A stretch of DNA of 64,000 bases from CAMLJR01 sp964500675 (GTDB taxonomy: Bacteria; Pseudomonadota; Gammaproteobacteria; Pseudomonadales; CAMLJR01): the NCBI GenBank assembly GCA_964500675.1, contig CAZCNY010000008.1, positions 105,686 to 169,685 on the forward strand. Reading direction: 5' to 3'. This document shows positions 9,021 through 17,618 of this stretch, piece after piece. Position 1 is the stretch's first letter. Each line of letters opens with the position of its first letter. The translations under genes and the position numbers were made by a program. The notes beneath the pieces are model-generated. The model was not told the origin of the DNA, made no database searches, and was given only the letters and a program-made list of their open reading frames with translations.

Positions 9021-9908
9021 TCAGACTAGCGGTCGCCCGCGCAAGCGTTCGAGCCGGCGCAGCGGCGACAATTCGGGATGATACTGCGCCGCAATCGGCA
9101 CGTGCAGCGTCTGTTCGAGCATGTGCTGTCCGCTCATCGCCGCGTGCAATACCTGGTCGCTAAAGCAAATCCACGTGCTGCCGGGCGCGAATGCCACTTC
9201 GCGCTGCGGCGATTCGCGTTGATAAACGGCATCGGCTTTCATCGCATCGTGCAGGCGCAGCATGATGTGATCGTATTCGCTGCGCCGGCTTTTGGTGATG
9301 CCAAATGTGTTTAGCATCGCTGCCGAGCCGGGCAGCGGGCGGCCGATGCGTGGCAGAAAATGTTGCGCCGCTTGCGCGAACGGTTCCCCGACTCGCCACA
9401 CGCGCGCTGCGCCATGCGGATTGACGTTGGTAAAAATGCGCAAGATGCGTTCGCCGCGATTCGGCCGCGATGGAAACGCATCGACGTGCAAGCGCGTATC
9501 GTCCTTGCGCCACGAGCTTTCGCGTTTGGCGACAGCTCCGGGACGAAAACTCGCGCGCGCCGATTTGAGATACGGCGCGTATTGCGGGAACAACGCCGAT
9601 GCCAGTTGGTTGGCTTGTTGCGAGAAGCGTTGCACCATTGCGCGCAATTGTTCGAGCTCTTCCGCGCTGCCCCGCGCGCCGTTGACGCGATCGATTTCGA
9701 GACTGATATTTTTGCGCGTACCGGCGAGCCAGCTTGGTGTCAGGAGTTTTTGTTCCGATGCTTGCAGCGCAAACGCGAGCTGCGGCAGATGCAACACCTT
9801 GCCGTTTTCGAGCGCGTAAATAATCGCTTCGCGTTCGCTGTCGTCGACTCGCGACTGCCATGTGTCGAGCGATAGCGCGTGCAGTACCTCTAACAACGGT
9901 GCAGCCAT
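9021..9908 (-). CDS. kdoO: Kdo hydroxylase (Fe(II)/2-oxoglutarate dioxygenase)
   Basis: About 295 residues from ATG 9908 (MAAPLLEVLHALS); a TTG five codons upstream is less likely. Matches the Kdo-hydroxylase family (KdoO of Burkholderia and Yersinia), which oxidises Kdo of lipid A-core to Ko with Fe(II), 2-oxoglutarate and oxygen. Seen: the HxD metal motif in RLHVDAFPSRP (His141, Asp143) followed by ERILRIFTNVNP, and a distal His in SDQVLHAAMSGQH. It would act on the cytoplasmic face during LPS core assembly, in keeping with the LPS and lipid A genes further on. Divergent from the TonB receptor across about 66 bp. Confidence 0.88.
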   Translation of the reverse strand: MAAPLLEVLHALSLDTWQSRVDDSEREAIIYALENGKVLHLPQLAFALQASEQKLLTPSWLAGTRKNISLEIDRVNGARGSAEELEQLRAMVQRFSQQANQLASALFPQYAPYLKSARASFRPGAVAKRESSWRKDDTRLHVDAFPSRPNRGERILRIFTNVNPHGAARVWRVGEPFAQAAQHFLPRIGRPLPGSAAMLNTFGITKSRRSEYDHIMLRLHDAMKADAVYQRESPQREVAFAPGSTWICFSDQVLHAAMSGQHMLEQTLHVPIAAQYHPELSPLRRLERLRGRPLV

Positions 9909-9974
9909 AAAAATATCTTTCAAATCAGTCTATGCGTTATAGTGCGCGACTTTCGTTGCGGAGAACCGACACCA

Positions 9975-12128
9975 ATGTTAGTGCCGAATCGATTGAAACT
10001 GTTATCGCTGTTTACGGCTTGCCCGGTTATTTGTTGCATAAGTTTTTCAGCACCGCCGGTTCATGCGGCGGCGCTACGCGATGACGTCGTGGTGACCGCA
10101 ACGCGCACGGAGCAGCCTAGTTTTGCGCTGCCGATGGCGATCGGTACGATTTCAGAAAACGCGATCAATGCCGATCAGCTGCAAGTTAATCTATCCGAAA
10201 CCTTGCCGCAAATTCCAGGTGTCGTCGCGCATAACCGACAAAATTATGCGCAGGATTTGCAGGTTTCGATACGCGGTTTTGGCGCGCGTTCGACATTCGG
10301 TGTGCGCGGTATACGTGTCTATGTCGATGGCATTCCGGCGACGATGCCCGACGGTCAGGGCCAGCTCTCGCATATCGATTTAACCTCGGCGCAACGCATC
10401 GAAGTGTTGCGCGGGCCGTTCTCCTCTTTGTATGGCAACGCGTCGGGCGGCGTGATTTCAGTATTTACCGCCGCGGGCAAACCCGGCACGCAGGCGCAGC
10501 TCGATCTGCTCGCGGGCAGTTACGGCAGCCGCCGCGAGGCGGTGCTGGTCTCCGGCGCGCAAGGTGGTTTCGATTACGTTGCGGCGCTGAATAACTTCAA
10601 CACCGACGGCTATCGCGATCACAGCGCGGTGCGCCGCAGCAACGGCAATCTCAAATTGGATTTTGCGCTCGACGACAAATCGCAGCTCAAATTGATCGCC
10701 AATGCAGTCGACATGCCCGAAGCGCAGGATCCGCTCGGTTTGACGCGCGCGCAATTCGAGAGCGATCCGCAACAAGCCGGTGCCAACGCGGAATTATTCA
10801 ACACGCGCAAATCGGTGCGGCAGCAGCAGCTCGGTGCCGATTATCGGCGCAACATGAGCGATGACGATACGCTCGACGCGATGCTTTACGGCGGTCAGCG
10901 CGACACCGTGCAATTTCAATCGATTCCGACGGGTGCGCAGAGTTCGCCTGCCAGTGCCGGCGGTGTGATCGATCTCGAACGCGATTACTGGGGCGTCGAT
11001 ACGCACTGGACGCACGTGGATTCGGTGTTCGGCAAAGCGTTGCAAATCACGGGCGGTCTCGCTTTCGATAATCTCGACGAAGCGCGTCAGGGTTTTCAAA
11101 ATTTTTCCGGCGTGACAACTGCAACGACAACGCTCGGCGTTGAAGGCGAATTGCGCCGCGACGAATCGAATCGCGTTTACGATTTCGATCAATATCTGCA
11201 AGCGCAATGGCAAATAGCGCAAAGCTGGCTGCTCGAAGCGGGTGTGCGCAACAGCAAAGTGCAGGTCAATTCGCGCGATCATTACATCGTGCCCGGCAAC
11301 GGCGACGATAGCGGCAGCGTAACGTATCGCGCGACGACGCCGACGCTCGGATTGACGTGGAGTGTGAGCGACGATGTGCGCCTTTACGCGGCTTACGGCA
11401 AGGGCTTCGAGACACCGACGCTCAACGAGTTATCGTATAAAAGCACGAGCGGCACCGACACGGGTTTGAATCTGGCATTGGATCCGAGCCGCAGCGAACA
11501 TTATGAAATCGGTTCGAAAATTTTGCTCGATGCCAACAGCCGCATCGATTTCGCGCTGTTTCATGTCATCACGCACGATGAGCTCGCTGTCTCCGCCAAC
11601 AGCGGCGGGCGCTCGGTGTATCAAAACGTGGGCAAGACACAGCGCGACGGCGCCGAGTGGCAGTACGCGGGGCAATGGGACAACGGCATCGGCTTGAAAC
11701 TCGCACTCACGTTGCTGCGCGCGAAATACGCCGCGGATTTTATGTCGTGCGCGCAATGCAGCACCGCGCAACCCATCGACGCCGGCAATCGCATTCCCGG
11801 AGTGCCGGTGAATGCATTGTTTGGCGAATTATCGTGGCGCGAACCGAAAACCGGGTTCAACACCGCGCTCGCGGTGCAAAGCGAATCGAAACTGTATGTG
11901 AACGATGCCAACAGCGACGCCACCAACGGTTACACAACGCTCGACTGGAACGCAGGGTTTACCCAGCACGTGCAACGCTGGCAGTTTGAAGAATTCGTGC
12001 GCGTCGACAATCTCACCGATCGCAATTACATCGGCTCGGTCATCGTCAACGAAAGCAACGCGCGTTATTTCGAGCCCGCGCCCGGACGCAGCAGTTATGT
12101 CGGCGTGAATATCAAAGCGCAGTTTTGA
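9975..12128 (+). CDS. pqqU: TonB-dependent receptor, PqqU/YncD-like
   Basis: About 717 residues from ATG 9975 (GGAG upstream); the open frame also runs back to a GTG at 9942 but the signal peptide (ending VHAA) fits the ATG. Outer membrane 22-strand barrel with plug: TonB box-like DDVVVTATR, plug segments NRQNYAQDLQVSIRGFGARS and GIPATMPDGQGQ, and a C-terminal Phe. Plug and barrel resemble E. coli YncD, now known as the pyrroloquinoline quinone receptor PqqU; shared segments include ALYGNASGGV-type, GRGFETPT-like and VGSVIVNESN-like motifs. PQQ as ligand is inference from that similarity. No PQQ synthesis or PQQ-dehydrogenase gene is in the window. Confidence 0.85.
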   Translation: MLVPNRLKLLSLFTACPVICCISFSAPPVHAAALRDDVVVTATRTEQPSFALPMAIGTISENAINADQLQVNLSETLPQIPGVVAHNRQNYAQDLQVSIRGFGARSTFGVRGIRVYVDGIPATMPDGQGQLSHIDLTSAQRIEVLRGPFSSLYGNASGGVISVFTAAGKPGTQAQLDLLAGSYGSRREAVLVSGAQGGFDYVAALNNFNTDGYRDHSAVRRSNGNLKLDFALDDKSQLKLIANAVDMPEAQDPLGLTRAQFESDPQQAGANAELFNTRKSVRQQQLGADYRRNMSDDDTLDAMLYGGQRDTVQFQSIPTGAQSSPASAGGVIDLERDYWGVDTHWTHVDSVFGKALQITGGLAFDNLDEARQGFQNFSGVTTATTTLGVEGELRRDESNRVYDFDQYLQAQWQIAQSWLLEAGVRNSKVQVNSRDHYIVPGNGDDSGSVTYRATTPTLGLTWSVSDDVRLYAAYGKGFETPTLNELSYKSTSGTDTGLNLALDPSRSEHYEIGSKILLDANSRIDFALFHVITHDELAVSANSGGRSVYQNVGKTQRDGAEWQYAGQWDNGIGLKLALTLLRAKYAADFMSCAQCSTAQPIDAGNRIPGVPVNALFGELSWREPKTGFNTALAVQSESKLYVNDANSDATNGYTTLDWNAGFTQHVQRWQFEEFVRVDNLTDRNYIGSVIVNESNARYFEPAPGRSSYVGVNIKAQF

Positions 12129-12155
12129 GGTGTTTAGATAATCGTGCAATTTGTA

Positions 12156-12209
12156 GGGCGCAATAACATTGCGCCAATCACACACGCTTACGGCGCAATG
12201 TTGTTGCCC
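12156..12209. repeat. Inverted repeat in intergenic DNA, MITE- or REP-like
   Basis: Left arm 12156-12175 (GGGCGCAATAACATTGCGCC, itself partly palindromic) and right arm 12192-12209 (GGCGCAATGTTGTTGCCC) are near-perfect reverse complements around a 16-base spacer. It lies just after the PqqU-like gene. Arms beginning TAGGGCGCAATA are typical of dispersed non-autonomous elements in proteobacteria, but copy number cannot be judged from one window. Confidence 0.55.
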
Positions 12210-12240
12210 TGCGTGCGGCACGGCCGGGGTGGGGAGTAAC

Positions 12241-12300
12241 AACGGGGACTGGCAAACGCGCGGCGTTTTGCAGTCCCCGTTGCTTGTTAGGTTTTATTTT
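12241..12300 (+). terminator. Rho-independent terminator after the PqqU-like gene
   Basis: Long hairpin with arms AACGGGGACTG and CAGTCCCCGTT and inner pairing around GCAAACGC / GCGTTTTGC (12241-12281), followed on the plus strand by a T-rich tract (GTTTTATTTT, 12291-12300). The tract also covers the end of the DUF2846 gene, so the stem may act in both directions. Confidence 0.7.
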
Positions 12301-12731
12301 ACCAATTTGCATTCTTTGACTGCTGCTTGACCTTTCGCTGCATCAACTTCGTGCAATGCGGAGCCTGCGGTCATCATGCCCATTTTAACTTCTTGCCACA
12401 CAAAGTAATTCTTACCAGCTTGTGCATTGACATTTAAAGTGGCGTCATTTTCTGTTTTTGAAACGATGGTGTGCGAGCCAGGCGAAACCTCTTTAAGAAC
12501 ATAGGAGTGCGCTACAGTGTCACCAACAGACATACCATCTATGAGCAGTGGCATTTTTATGGCCGAGCCCATAGTTTCATCGCGATAAATATAGATGTTT
12601 GCTTTACCACCAGTTGTAGAAAACTGTTTTGCCTTTGAGTCCTGTTCAGGGCTTGCCATAGGAACCGATGCGCAACCCGCAAATAAAACAGCGGACGCCA
12701 AAGATGCACTTACAAATAGTTTTTTAAACAT
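12294..12731 (-). CDS. DUF2846 lipoprotein
   Basis: 145-residue lipoprotein with signal ending in LFAGC (Cys20) and a strong AAGGAAG ribosome site ahead of the ATG. The C-terminal domain fits DUF2846: ANIYIYRDE, LLIDGMSVGDT, SYVLKEVSPGSHTI and KNYFVWQEV. The family is a small beta-sandwich found in envelope lipoproteins; its function is unknown. Monocistronic, with 233 bp of upstream DNA before the MFS gene. Confidence 0.85.
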   Translation of the reverse strand: MFKKLFVSASLASAVLFAGCASVPMASPEQDSKAKQFSTTGGKANIYIYRDETMGSAIKMPLLIDGMSVGDTVAHSYVLKEVSPGSHTIVSKTENDATLNVNAQAGKNYFVWQEVKMGMMTAGSALHEVDAAKGQAAVKECKLVK

Positions 12732-12964
12732 TGCTTACTTCCTTTTTGTGGTTATTGGTAGTTGGGTGGAACTCCGAAAATCCTAACTCGTGACAGCGGT
12801 GTCTATGGTCGCGATCATGATCAATACATCCGTGTGATATCGTCCCGAATCATTGCACTTGGAATCGGTAATTCCTTTCTTCTATGTTATTGGCGCAACG
12901 GTGCACAGTCTATAAGCCTTTGCGAGTGGCCGACAAGCGCTGGTGCGCGGTGCGGATGTGCTCT

Positions 12965-14179
12965 TCAAGTACTCGACAGCGATTCCGGTTGGGCAATACG
13001 TGCGGCGAAAACGAGCGCGGCGCACAACAAAAATGTCGCCAATAAAAACGGTGCGCCGGGTAAATGCAACGGTCGCGAGGGACCGATGAATAATGCAAAG
13101 ATGCGCGTGAAAATGGTCGGACCGATCAGTGCGGCGATGCCGTTCAAGCTGCTGTTCGCGCCCTGCAAGCGGCCCTGTTCGTCGGCGCCGACGCAGCGCG
13201 ACATCAAACCCATCGCGGCGGGGCCGGCCAGACCCCACAGCGCCGTGAATAAAATGCCACTCACAAATATTGGGCTCGTCGGCGCAAAACCAAAAATCGC
13301 GAAGCCGATAGCGCCGCTGAACAGTCCACCGAGCAATGCTTTGCGCTCACCAAAACGGCGCACCAGCGGGCGCGCCACACCGCCCTGCACGATCATGCTG
13401 CACGCGCCGACCAGCGCGAGCGCGAAACCGACATCGCGTTCGCTCCATTGATAGCGGTAACCCGTGTATAAAACGAACGTGCTGTTCAATACGATATGCG
13501 CGAGGTTCGACAGAAAACCGATCGTGGCGAGTCCGAATAAATTCGCGTGCGAGCGCAATAATTTCAGCGCGGCGACGGGATTGGCGCGGCTCCAGCGAAA
13601 CGCGCTGCGATTTTCGCGCGCGAGCGATTCGGGCAGCACGAATATACCGTAACAGCCGTTCAATAAGCTGAGCGCAGCGGCAGCCCAAAACGGTAAACGC
13701 GGATCGATATTGCCGAGAATACCGCCGAGCGCCGGCCCAAAAATAAAGCCGAGGCCGAACGCGGCGCCCATCATGCCGAAAGCGCCCGCGCGCTTTTCCG
13801 CCGCCAACACGTCGGCGATGTAGGCATACGCAGTGCTGATGCTCGCGGCGCAAATTCCCGAAATCATCCGCCCCGCAAATAGCCACCCTAAATTCGGCGC
13901 GAGCGCCATGACAATGTAATCGACGCCGAGACCGAAATTTGAAATCAAAATCACGGGGCGGCGGCCGAATCGATCGGACAGCGCGCCGAGCAGCGGCGAA
14001 CAGACAAATTGCATCAGCGCCCACACGGTGCCGAATAAACCGAAAATCTCGGCGCCGCGCGCGGTGTCGCCGCCGGCAAATGTCACCACGAGTTTCGGCA
14101 ACACCGGGATGATCATGCCGAGCGCGAGCATGTCGAGCACGACGGTGAAAAAAACAAAAATAAAAGCGGGCTTGCGCAT
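12965..14179 (-). CDS. MFS multidrug/tetracycline-type efflux transporter
   Basis: 404 residues from ATG 14179 (MRKPAFIFVFFTVVLD). The open frame runs 78 codons further upstream but that part overlaps plsC and lacks membrane character. Twelve membrane helices; antiporter motifs LGALSDRFGRRPV (loop 2-3, motif A) and GAAFGLGFIFGPALGG (helix 5, motif C) place it with drug:H+ antiporters of the TetA/DHA1 class. Substrate unknown. The start is 12 bases past the plsC stop with no clear ribosome site, so it probably depends on translation coupling at the end of the glyQ-glyS-gmhB-plsC operon. Confidence 0.88.
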   Translation of the reverse strand: MRKPAFIFVFFTVVLDMLALGMIIPVLPKLVVTFAGGDTARGAEIFGLFGTVWALMQFVCSPLLGALSDRFGRRPVILISNFGLGVDYIVMALAPNLGWLFAGRMISGICAASISTAYAYIADVLAAEKRAGAFGMMGAAFGLGFIFGPALGGILGNIDPRLPFWAAAALSLLNGCYGIFVLPESLARENRSAFRWSRANPVAALKLLRSHANLFGLATIGFLSNLAHIVLNSTFVLYTGYRYQWSERDVGFALALVGACSMIVQGGVARPLVRRFGERKALLGGLFSGAIGFAIFGFAPTSPIFVSGILFTALWGLAGPAAMGLMSRCVGADEQGRLQGANSSLNGIAALIGPTIFTRIFALFIGPSRPLHLPGAPFLLATFLLCAALVFAARIAQPESLSST

Positions 14180-14190
14180 CGATTGATTGA

Positions 14191-14955
14191 TCAGGCTGCG
14201 GTCGGCGGCTGCGGTTGGCCATCCAATTTCAGGACTTCGCTTTCGATCCAGTTTTGCACTTGCTCCGTCAGCGTGCGGCTGTTGCCGCTCGATGTATCGA
14301 TCGGCGCGCCGATCACCACTTCGATCACGCCCGGATATTTCAAAAATTTTTTCGACGGCCAACATAAGCCCGCATTGTGCGCGACCGGCACGATCGGCAC
14401 GCCGGCTTTGCACGCGAGCATGGCGCCGCTGCGCGCGTAATTGCCGATTTGGCCGGGCGGCGTGCGCGTGCCTTCGGGAAAAATCATCACCGAGCGGCCG
14501 ATGCCGAGCAGGCGCTGGCCTTCATCCATGATGTGTTTGAGCGCTTGTTTTGGATTGTCGCGATCGATCGCGATGGGTTCGAGCAACGCAAGCCCCCAGC
14601 CAAAAAATGGCACATGCAATAATTCCTTTTTCAGCACGGTCGCGATGGGTGGACGCAACACCTGCAAAAAAAATGTTTCCCACTGACTTTGGTGTTTCGA
14701 CATCAACACGAAGGGCCCCGGCGGCAATAATTCGCGCCCGCGCACTTTGCAAGAAATACCACAGGTGATGCGCAGCCAGCGCATGACGAGAAAATTCCAC
14801 AGCGTCAGATACGTGTCGCGCACGCGATAGGGCAACCACCAGCAAAAAACTACACCGGTAACGCTGAACCATACTGTGAATACGGAGTAGCCGAAATAAA
14901 ACAGCGCGGCGCGAATGCCGAGAAGCATTTTTTGTAGCGGCGTGACAGCCTGCAT
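14191..14955 (-). CDS. plsC: 1-acyl-sn-glycerol-3-phosphate acyltransferase
   Basis: 254-residue membrane enzyme that acylates lysophosphatidic acid. N-terminal hydrophobic segment (about 12-40), then motif I SKHQSQWETF (His plus acidic Glu, the form usual in this pseudomonad subfamily), motif II around PFFGWGLALLEPIAIDR, motif III FPEGTRTPPGQ and motif IV VPVAHNAG. The start codon overlaps the gmhB stop (TAATG). Gene order glyQ-glyS-gmhB-plsC matches Pseudomonas. Confidence 0.93.
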   Translation of the reverse strand: MQAVTPLQKMLLGIRAALFYFGYSVFTVWFSVTGVVFCWWLPYRVRDTYLTLWNFLVMRWLRITCGISCKVRGRELLPPGPFVLMSKHQSQWETFFLQVLRPPIATVLKKELLHVPFFGWGLALLEPIAIDRDNPKQALKHIMDEGQRLLGIGRSVMIFPEGTRTPPGQIGNYARSGAMLACKAGVPIVPVAHNAGLCWPSKKFLKYPGVIEVVIGAPIDTSSGNSRTLTEQVQNWIESEVLKLDGQPQPPTAA

Positions 14956-15512
14956 TATTGCGCCACCGTTGCGATGAGTGCCGATGCTGCCGTTGCGAGG
15001 TCATCGAATAGTTTCACGCCGCGCCATTGCGGGTGCGTGTCGGCGGCGAGTTTTTGCTCGGTTATTTTGCCCTTGCCGGTGCGCACGAGAACGGGCACGC
15101 AATCTTTTTTCAGCGCGAGTTCGAGATCGCGCAGCGTGTCGCCGATAAACCAGGCGCCGCGCGCGGACGTATTGAGTTCGCGCTCGATTGCATCGATCAA
15201 ACCGGTTTTCGGTTTGCGGCAGTCGCAATTATCCGCGGGTGTGTGCGGGCAATAAAAAATCCCGGCGACGTGTCCGCCCGCGCTTTCGACCATTTCGCAA
15301 AGACGATGGTGCATCGCTTCGAGATCGTCGAGCGTGAACAAACCGCGTCCCAATCCCGATTGGTTGGTCGCAACGGCAACGGTAAAACCGTGCCGGCTCA
15401 AACGCGCGATCGCATCGATGCTGCCGGGGATAGGATGCCATTCAGCGAGCGATTTGATGTATTCGTCCGAGTCTTCGTTGATGACGCCGTCGCGATCGAG
15501 AATTACGAGCAT
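14955..15512 (-). CDS. gmhB: D-glycero-beta-D-manno-heptose-1,7-bisphosphate 7-phosphatase
   Basis: 185-residue HAD phosphatase that makes heptose-1-phosphate for the LPS inner core. Visible: LDRDGVIN (nucleophile and acid Asp), ATNQSGLGRG (substrate specificity loop), the zinc site CPHTPADNCDCRKP, and FIGDTLRDLELA. Length is typical. It overlaps plsC by one base and begins 18 bp after glyS, so all are one transcript. Confidence 0.95.
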   Translation of the reverse strand: MLVILDRDGVINEDSDEYIKSLAEWHPIPGSIDAIARLSRHGFTVAVATNQSGLGRGLFTLDDLEAMHHRLCEMVESAGGHVAGIFYCPHTPADNCDCRKPKTGLIDAIERELNTSARGAWFIGDTLRDLELALKKDCVPVLVRTGKGKITEQKLAADTHPQWRGVKLFDDLATAASALIATVAQ

Positions 15513-15530
15513 GTGGTATGTGGCCCGTCT

Positions 15531-17618
15531 TTATTTTGCTGGAGCAAGCAGCGAAATATCCGCCACTTCCAAAAATAAATTACGCAACTGCGACAACAGC
15601 GCCAGACGATTGTTGCGCGTCGCTTCGTCGTCGCACATCACCATTACATTATCGAAAAATGCATCGACGGTTGCGCGCAGGCTCGCGAGTTTTTCCAAGC
15701 CTTCGCGGTATTTGCGCTGTGCGAATAGCGGTGCCACCACGCTCGTCAACGTCGCCACTTGATCGGCGAGCTTTTTCTCGGCGTCTTCTTGTAGCAGCTC
15801 ATGATCCAGTGTGGGTAGCGCGGCGGCGCCGGTTTGCTTAGCAAGAATATTCGACACGCGTTTATTCGCCGCGGCGAGTGCCTGTGCTTCAGGCAATTGG
15901 CTGAAGCGGTGCACGGCTTGCACGCGCTGATGAATATCGAGCGGCGCGCCCAATTGTTTCGCGCCCACCGCGAGAAAGACTTCGGCCGGAATATTTTCGT
16001 CCTCATACCAAGAGCGAAAACGCTCGATCACGTAATCGAAAATCATTTGCCGGCTATTGGCGGGTGCTGCGCCCATCACATGATTCGGAAACAAATGACT
16101 TGCGAAACTGATGCACGCACGCAGATCGAGATCGAGCCCGCGTTCGACGATGATGCGTAAAATACCGAGCGCGGCGCGGCGCAAACCGAATGGATCTTTC
16201 GAGCCGGTCGGCGGTTGACCGATCAGGAAAATACCGACGAGCGTATCGAGTCGATCGGCGAGCGCGATCGCGATACCGGTTTTTGCGTGCGGCAATTCGT
16301 CGCCGGCGAAACGCGGTAGATAATGCTCGCGAATCGCGTCGGCAACTTCGCCGTGCTCGCCGTCGTGGCGCGCGTAATACGCGCCGGCGATGCCCTGCAT
16401 CTCATCGAATTCGCCGACCATATTGCTGACGAGATCGGCTTTGCTGAGTTGCCCGGCGCGTTTGACGAGTTGCGCATCGGCGCCGATCTGTTCGGCGATC
16501 GATTCGGCGAGTTTGGCGACGCGTTCGGTTTTATCGAACACGCTGCCGAGCTTTTCCTGAAACACGACAGTCTTCAAATGTTCGCGAAATTTTTCGAGCG
16601 GTGTTTTTAAGTCGGTTTCGTAGAAAAACGCCGCATCGCTCAGGCGCGGACGAATTACGCGCTCGTTGCCGTCGATGATTTTGCGCGGGTCTTTGCTTTC
16701 GATATTGGCGACCGTAATAAAGTGCGGGAGCAGTTTGCCGCTGACATCGACCACGTGAAAATATTTCTGGTGGCCTTTCATCGACGAGATCAACGCTTCC
16801 TGCGGCACTTTCAAAAAACGTTCTTCAAAGCTGCCGCTCAGCGCGACGGGCCATTCAACCAGCGCGGTGACTTCGTCGAGCAAATCCTCGTCGATAACCG
16901 CAACGCCGTTTAGCTTTTTGCCTTCGACTTCCACCTGCGCGCGCACATGGCCGCGGCGCTCGTTGAAATCGGCGATCACATACGCTTTGCTTTCGAGTGT
17001 GAGCTGATAGTCGCCAGCGTGATTGAGCGCGATGGCTTGATTGCAGTGGAAGCGATGACCGCGCGTTTCGCGCCCGGCTTTGATGCCGAGAATTTCGCAA
17101 TCGACAATCTGTTTGCCGAACAACATGACGAGCCAATGCGCGGGCCGCACGAATTCATCGCGACGCGCGCCCCAGCGCATGCGTTTCGGAATCGGCAATT
17201 GTTCGAGCGCGTTCGCGATAATGCTCGGCAATAATTCAATCGTGAGTTTGCCCGGCTGTGCGGAGCGAAACACGAGGCGTTCGCCCTTGTCGGTTTGCGT
17301 GCGCTGCAACTGCGCGAAATCGACACCGCACGAACGCGCGAAACCTTCGGCAGCTTTGCTCGGTTTGCCCTCGGCATCGAACGCGCCGCTGACATTGGGG
17401 CCGAGTTTCTCGATCGATTGATCGGGTTGTTGTCCGTTCAGTTCTTCGATGAGCACGGCCAAACGGCGCGGCGCGGCGAATACATGCGTTTTGCCGAAGC
17501 CGATATTCGCCGCTTTCAATCCTGCGACGATCGATTGCTCGAAACTCAACGATAAATTTTTCAGCGCTTTCGGCGGCAGTTCTTCGGTGCCGAGCTCGAC
17601 GAGAAATGTTTGGCTCAC
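15531..17618 (-). CDS. glyS: Glycyl-tRNA synthetase beta subunit
   Basis: 695-residue beta chain of the alpha2beta2 bacterial enzyme; carries tRNA recognition and an HD-like domain. It starts SQTFLVELGTEELPPKAL, has KRMRWG near residue 150 and a DALR-type anticodon-binding C-terminus. GTG start overlapping the glyQ stop by four bases (GTGA), which points to coupled translation of equal subunit amounts. Confidence 0.97.
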   Translation of the reverse strand: MSQTFLVELGTEELPPKALKNLSLSFEQSIVAGLKAANIGFGKTHVFAAPRRLAVLIEELNGQQPDQSIEKLGPNVSGAFDAEGKPSKAAEGFARSCGVDFAQLQRTQTDKGERLVFRSAQPGKLTIELLPSIIANALEQLPIPKRMRWGARRDEFVRPAHWLVMLFGKQIVDCEILGIKAGRETRGHRFHCNQAIALNHAGDYQLTLESKAYVIADFNERRGHVRAQVEVEGKKLNGVAVIDEDLLDEVTALVEWPVALSGSFEERFLKVPQEALISSMKGHQKYFHVVDVSGKLLPHFITVANIESKDPRKIIDGNERVIRPRLSDAAFFYETDLKTPLEKFREHLKTVVFQEKLGSVFDKTERVAKLAESIAEQIGADAQLVKRAGQLSKADLVSNMVGEFDEMQGIAGAYYARHDGEHGEVADAIREHYLPRFAGDELPHAKTGIAIALADRLDTLVGIFLIGQPPTGSKDPFGLRRAALGILRIIVERGLDLDLRACISFASHLFPNHVMGAAPANSRQMIFDYVIERFRSWYEDENIPAEVFLAVGAKQLGAPLDIHQRVQAVHRFSQLPEAQALAAANKRVSNILAKQTGAAALPTLDHELLQEDAEKKLADQVATLTSVVAPLFAQRKYREGLEKLASLRATVDAFFDNVMVMCDDEATRNNRLALLSQLRNLFLEVADISLLAPAK

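Noticed and set aside
12156..12209. Inverted repeat considered as a terminator of the PqqU-like gene
   Set aside because: No T run follows either arm; the next hairpin at 12241 with a T-rich tail is the better terminator.
14180..14413. 78-codon N-terminal extension of the MFS transporter
   Set aside because: It lies wholly inside plsC in another frame, is Arg-rich and non-membranous; the transporter start at 14179 has the expected first helix.
14720..14760. PlsC motif I with Glu instead of Asp considered as an inactivating change
   Set aside because: KHQS-W-ET is the usual form in the pseudomonad PlsC subfamily, so it is not a defect.
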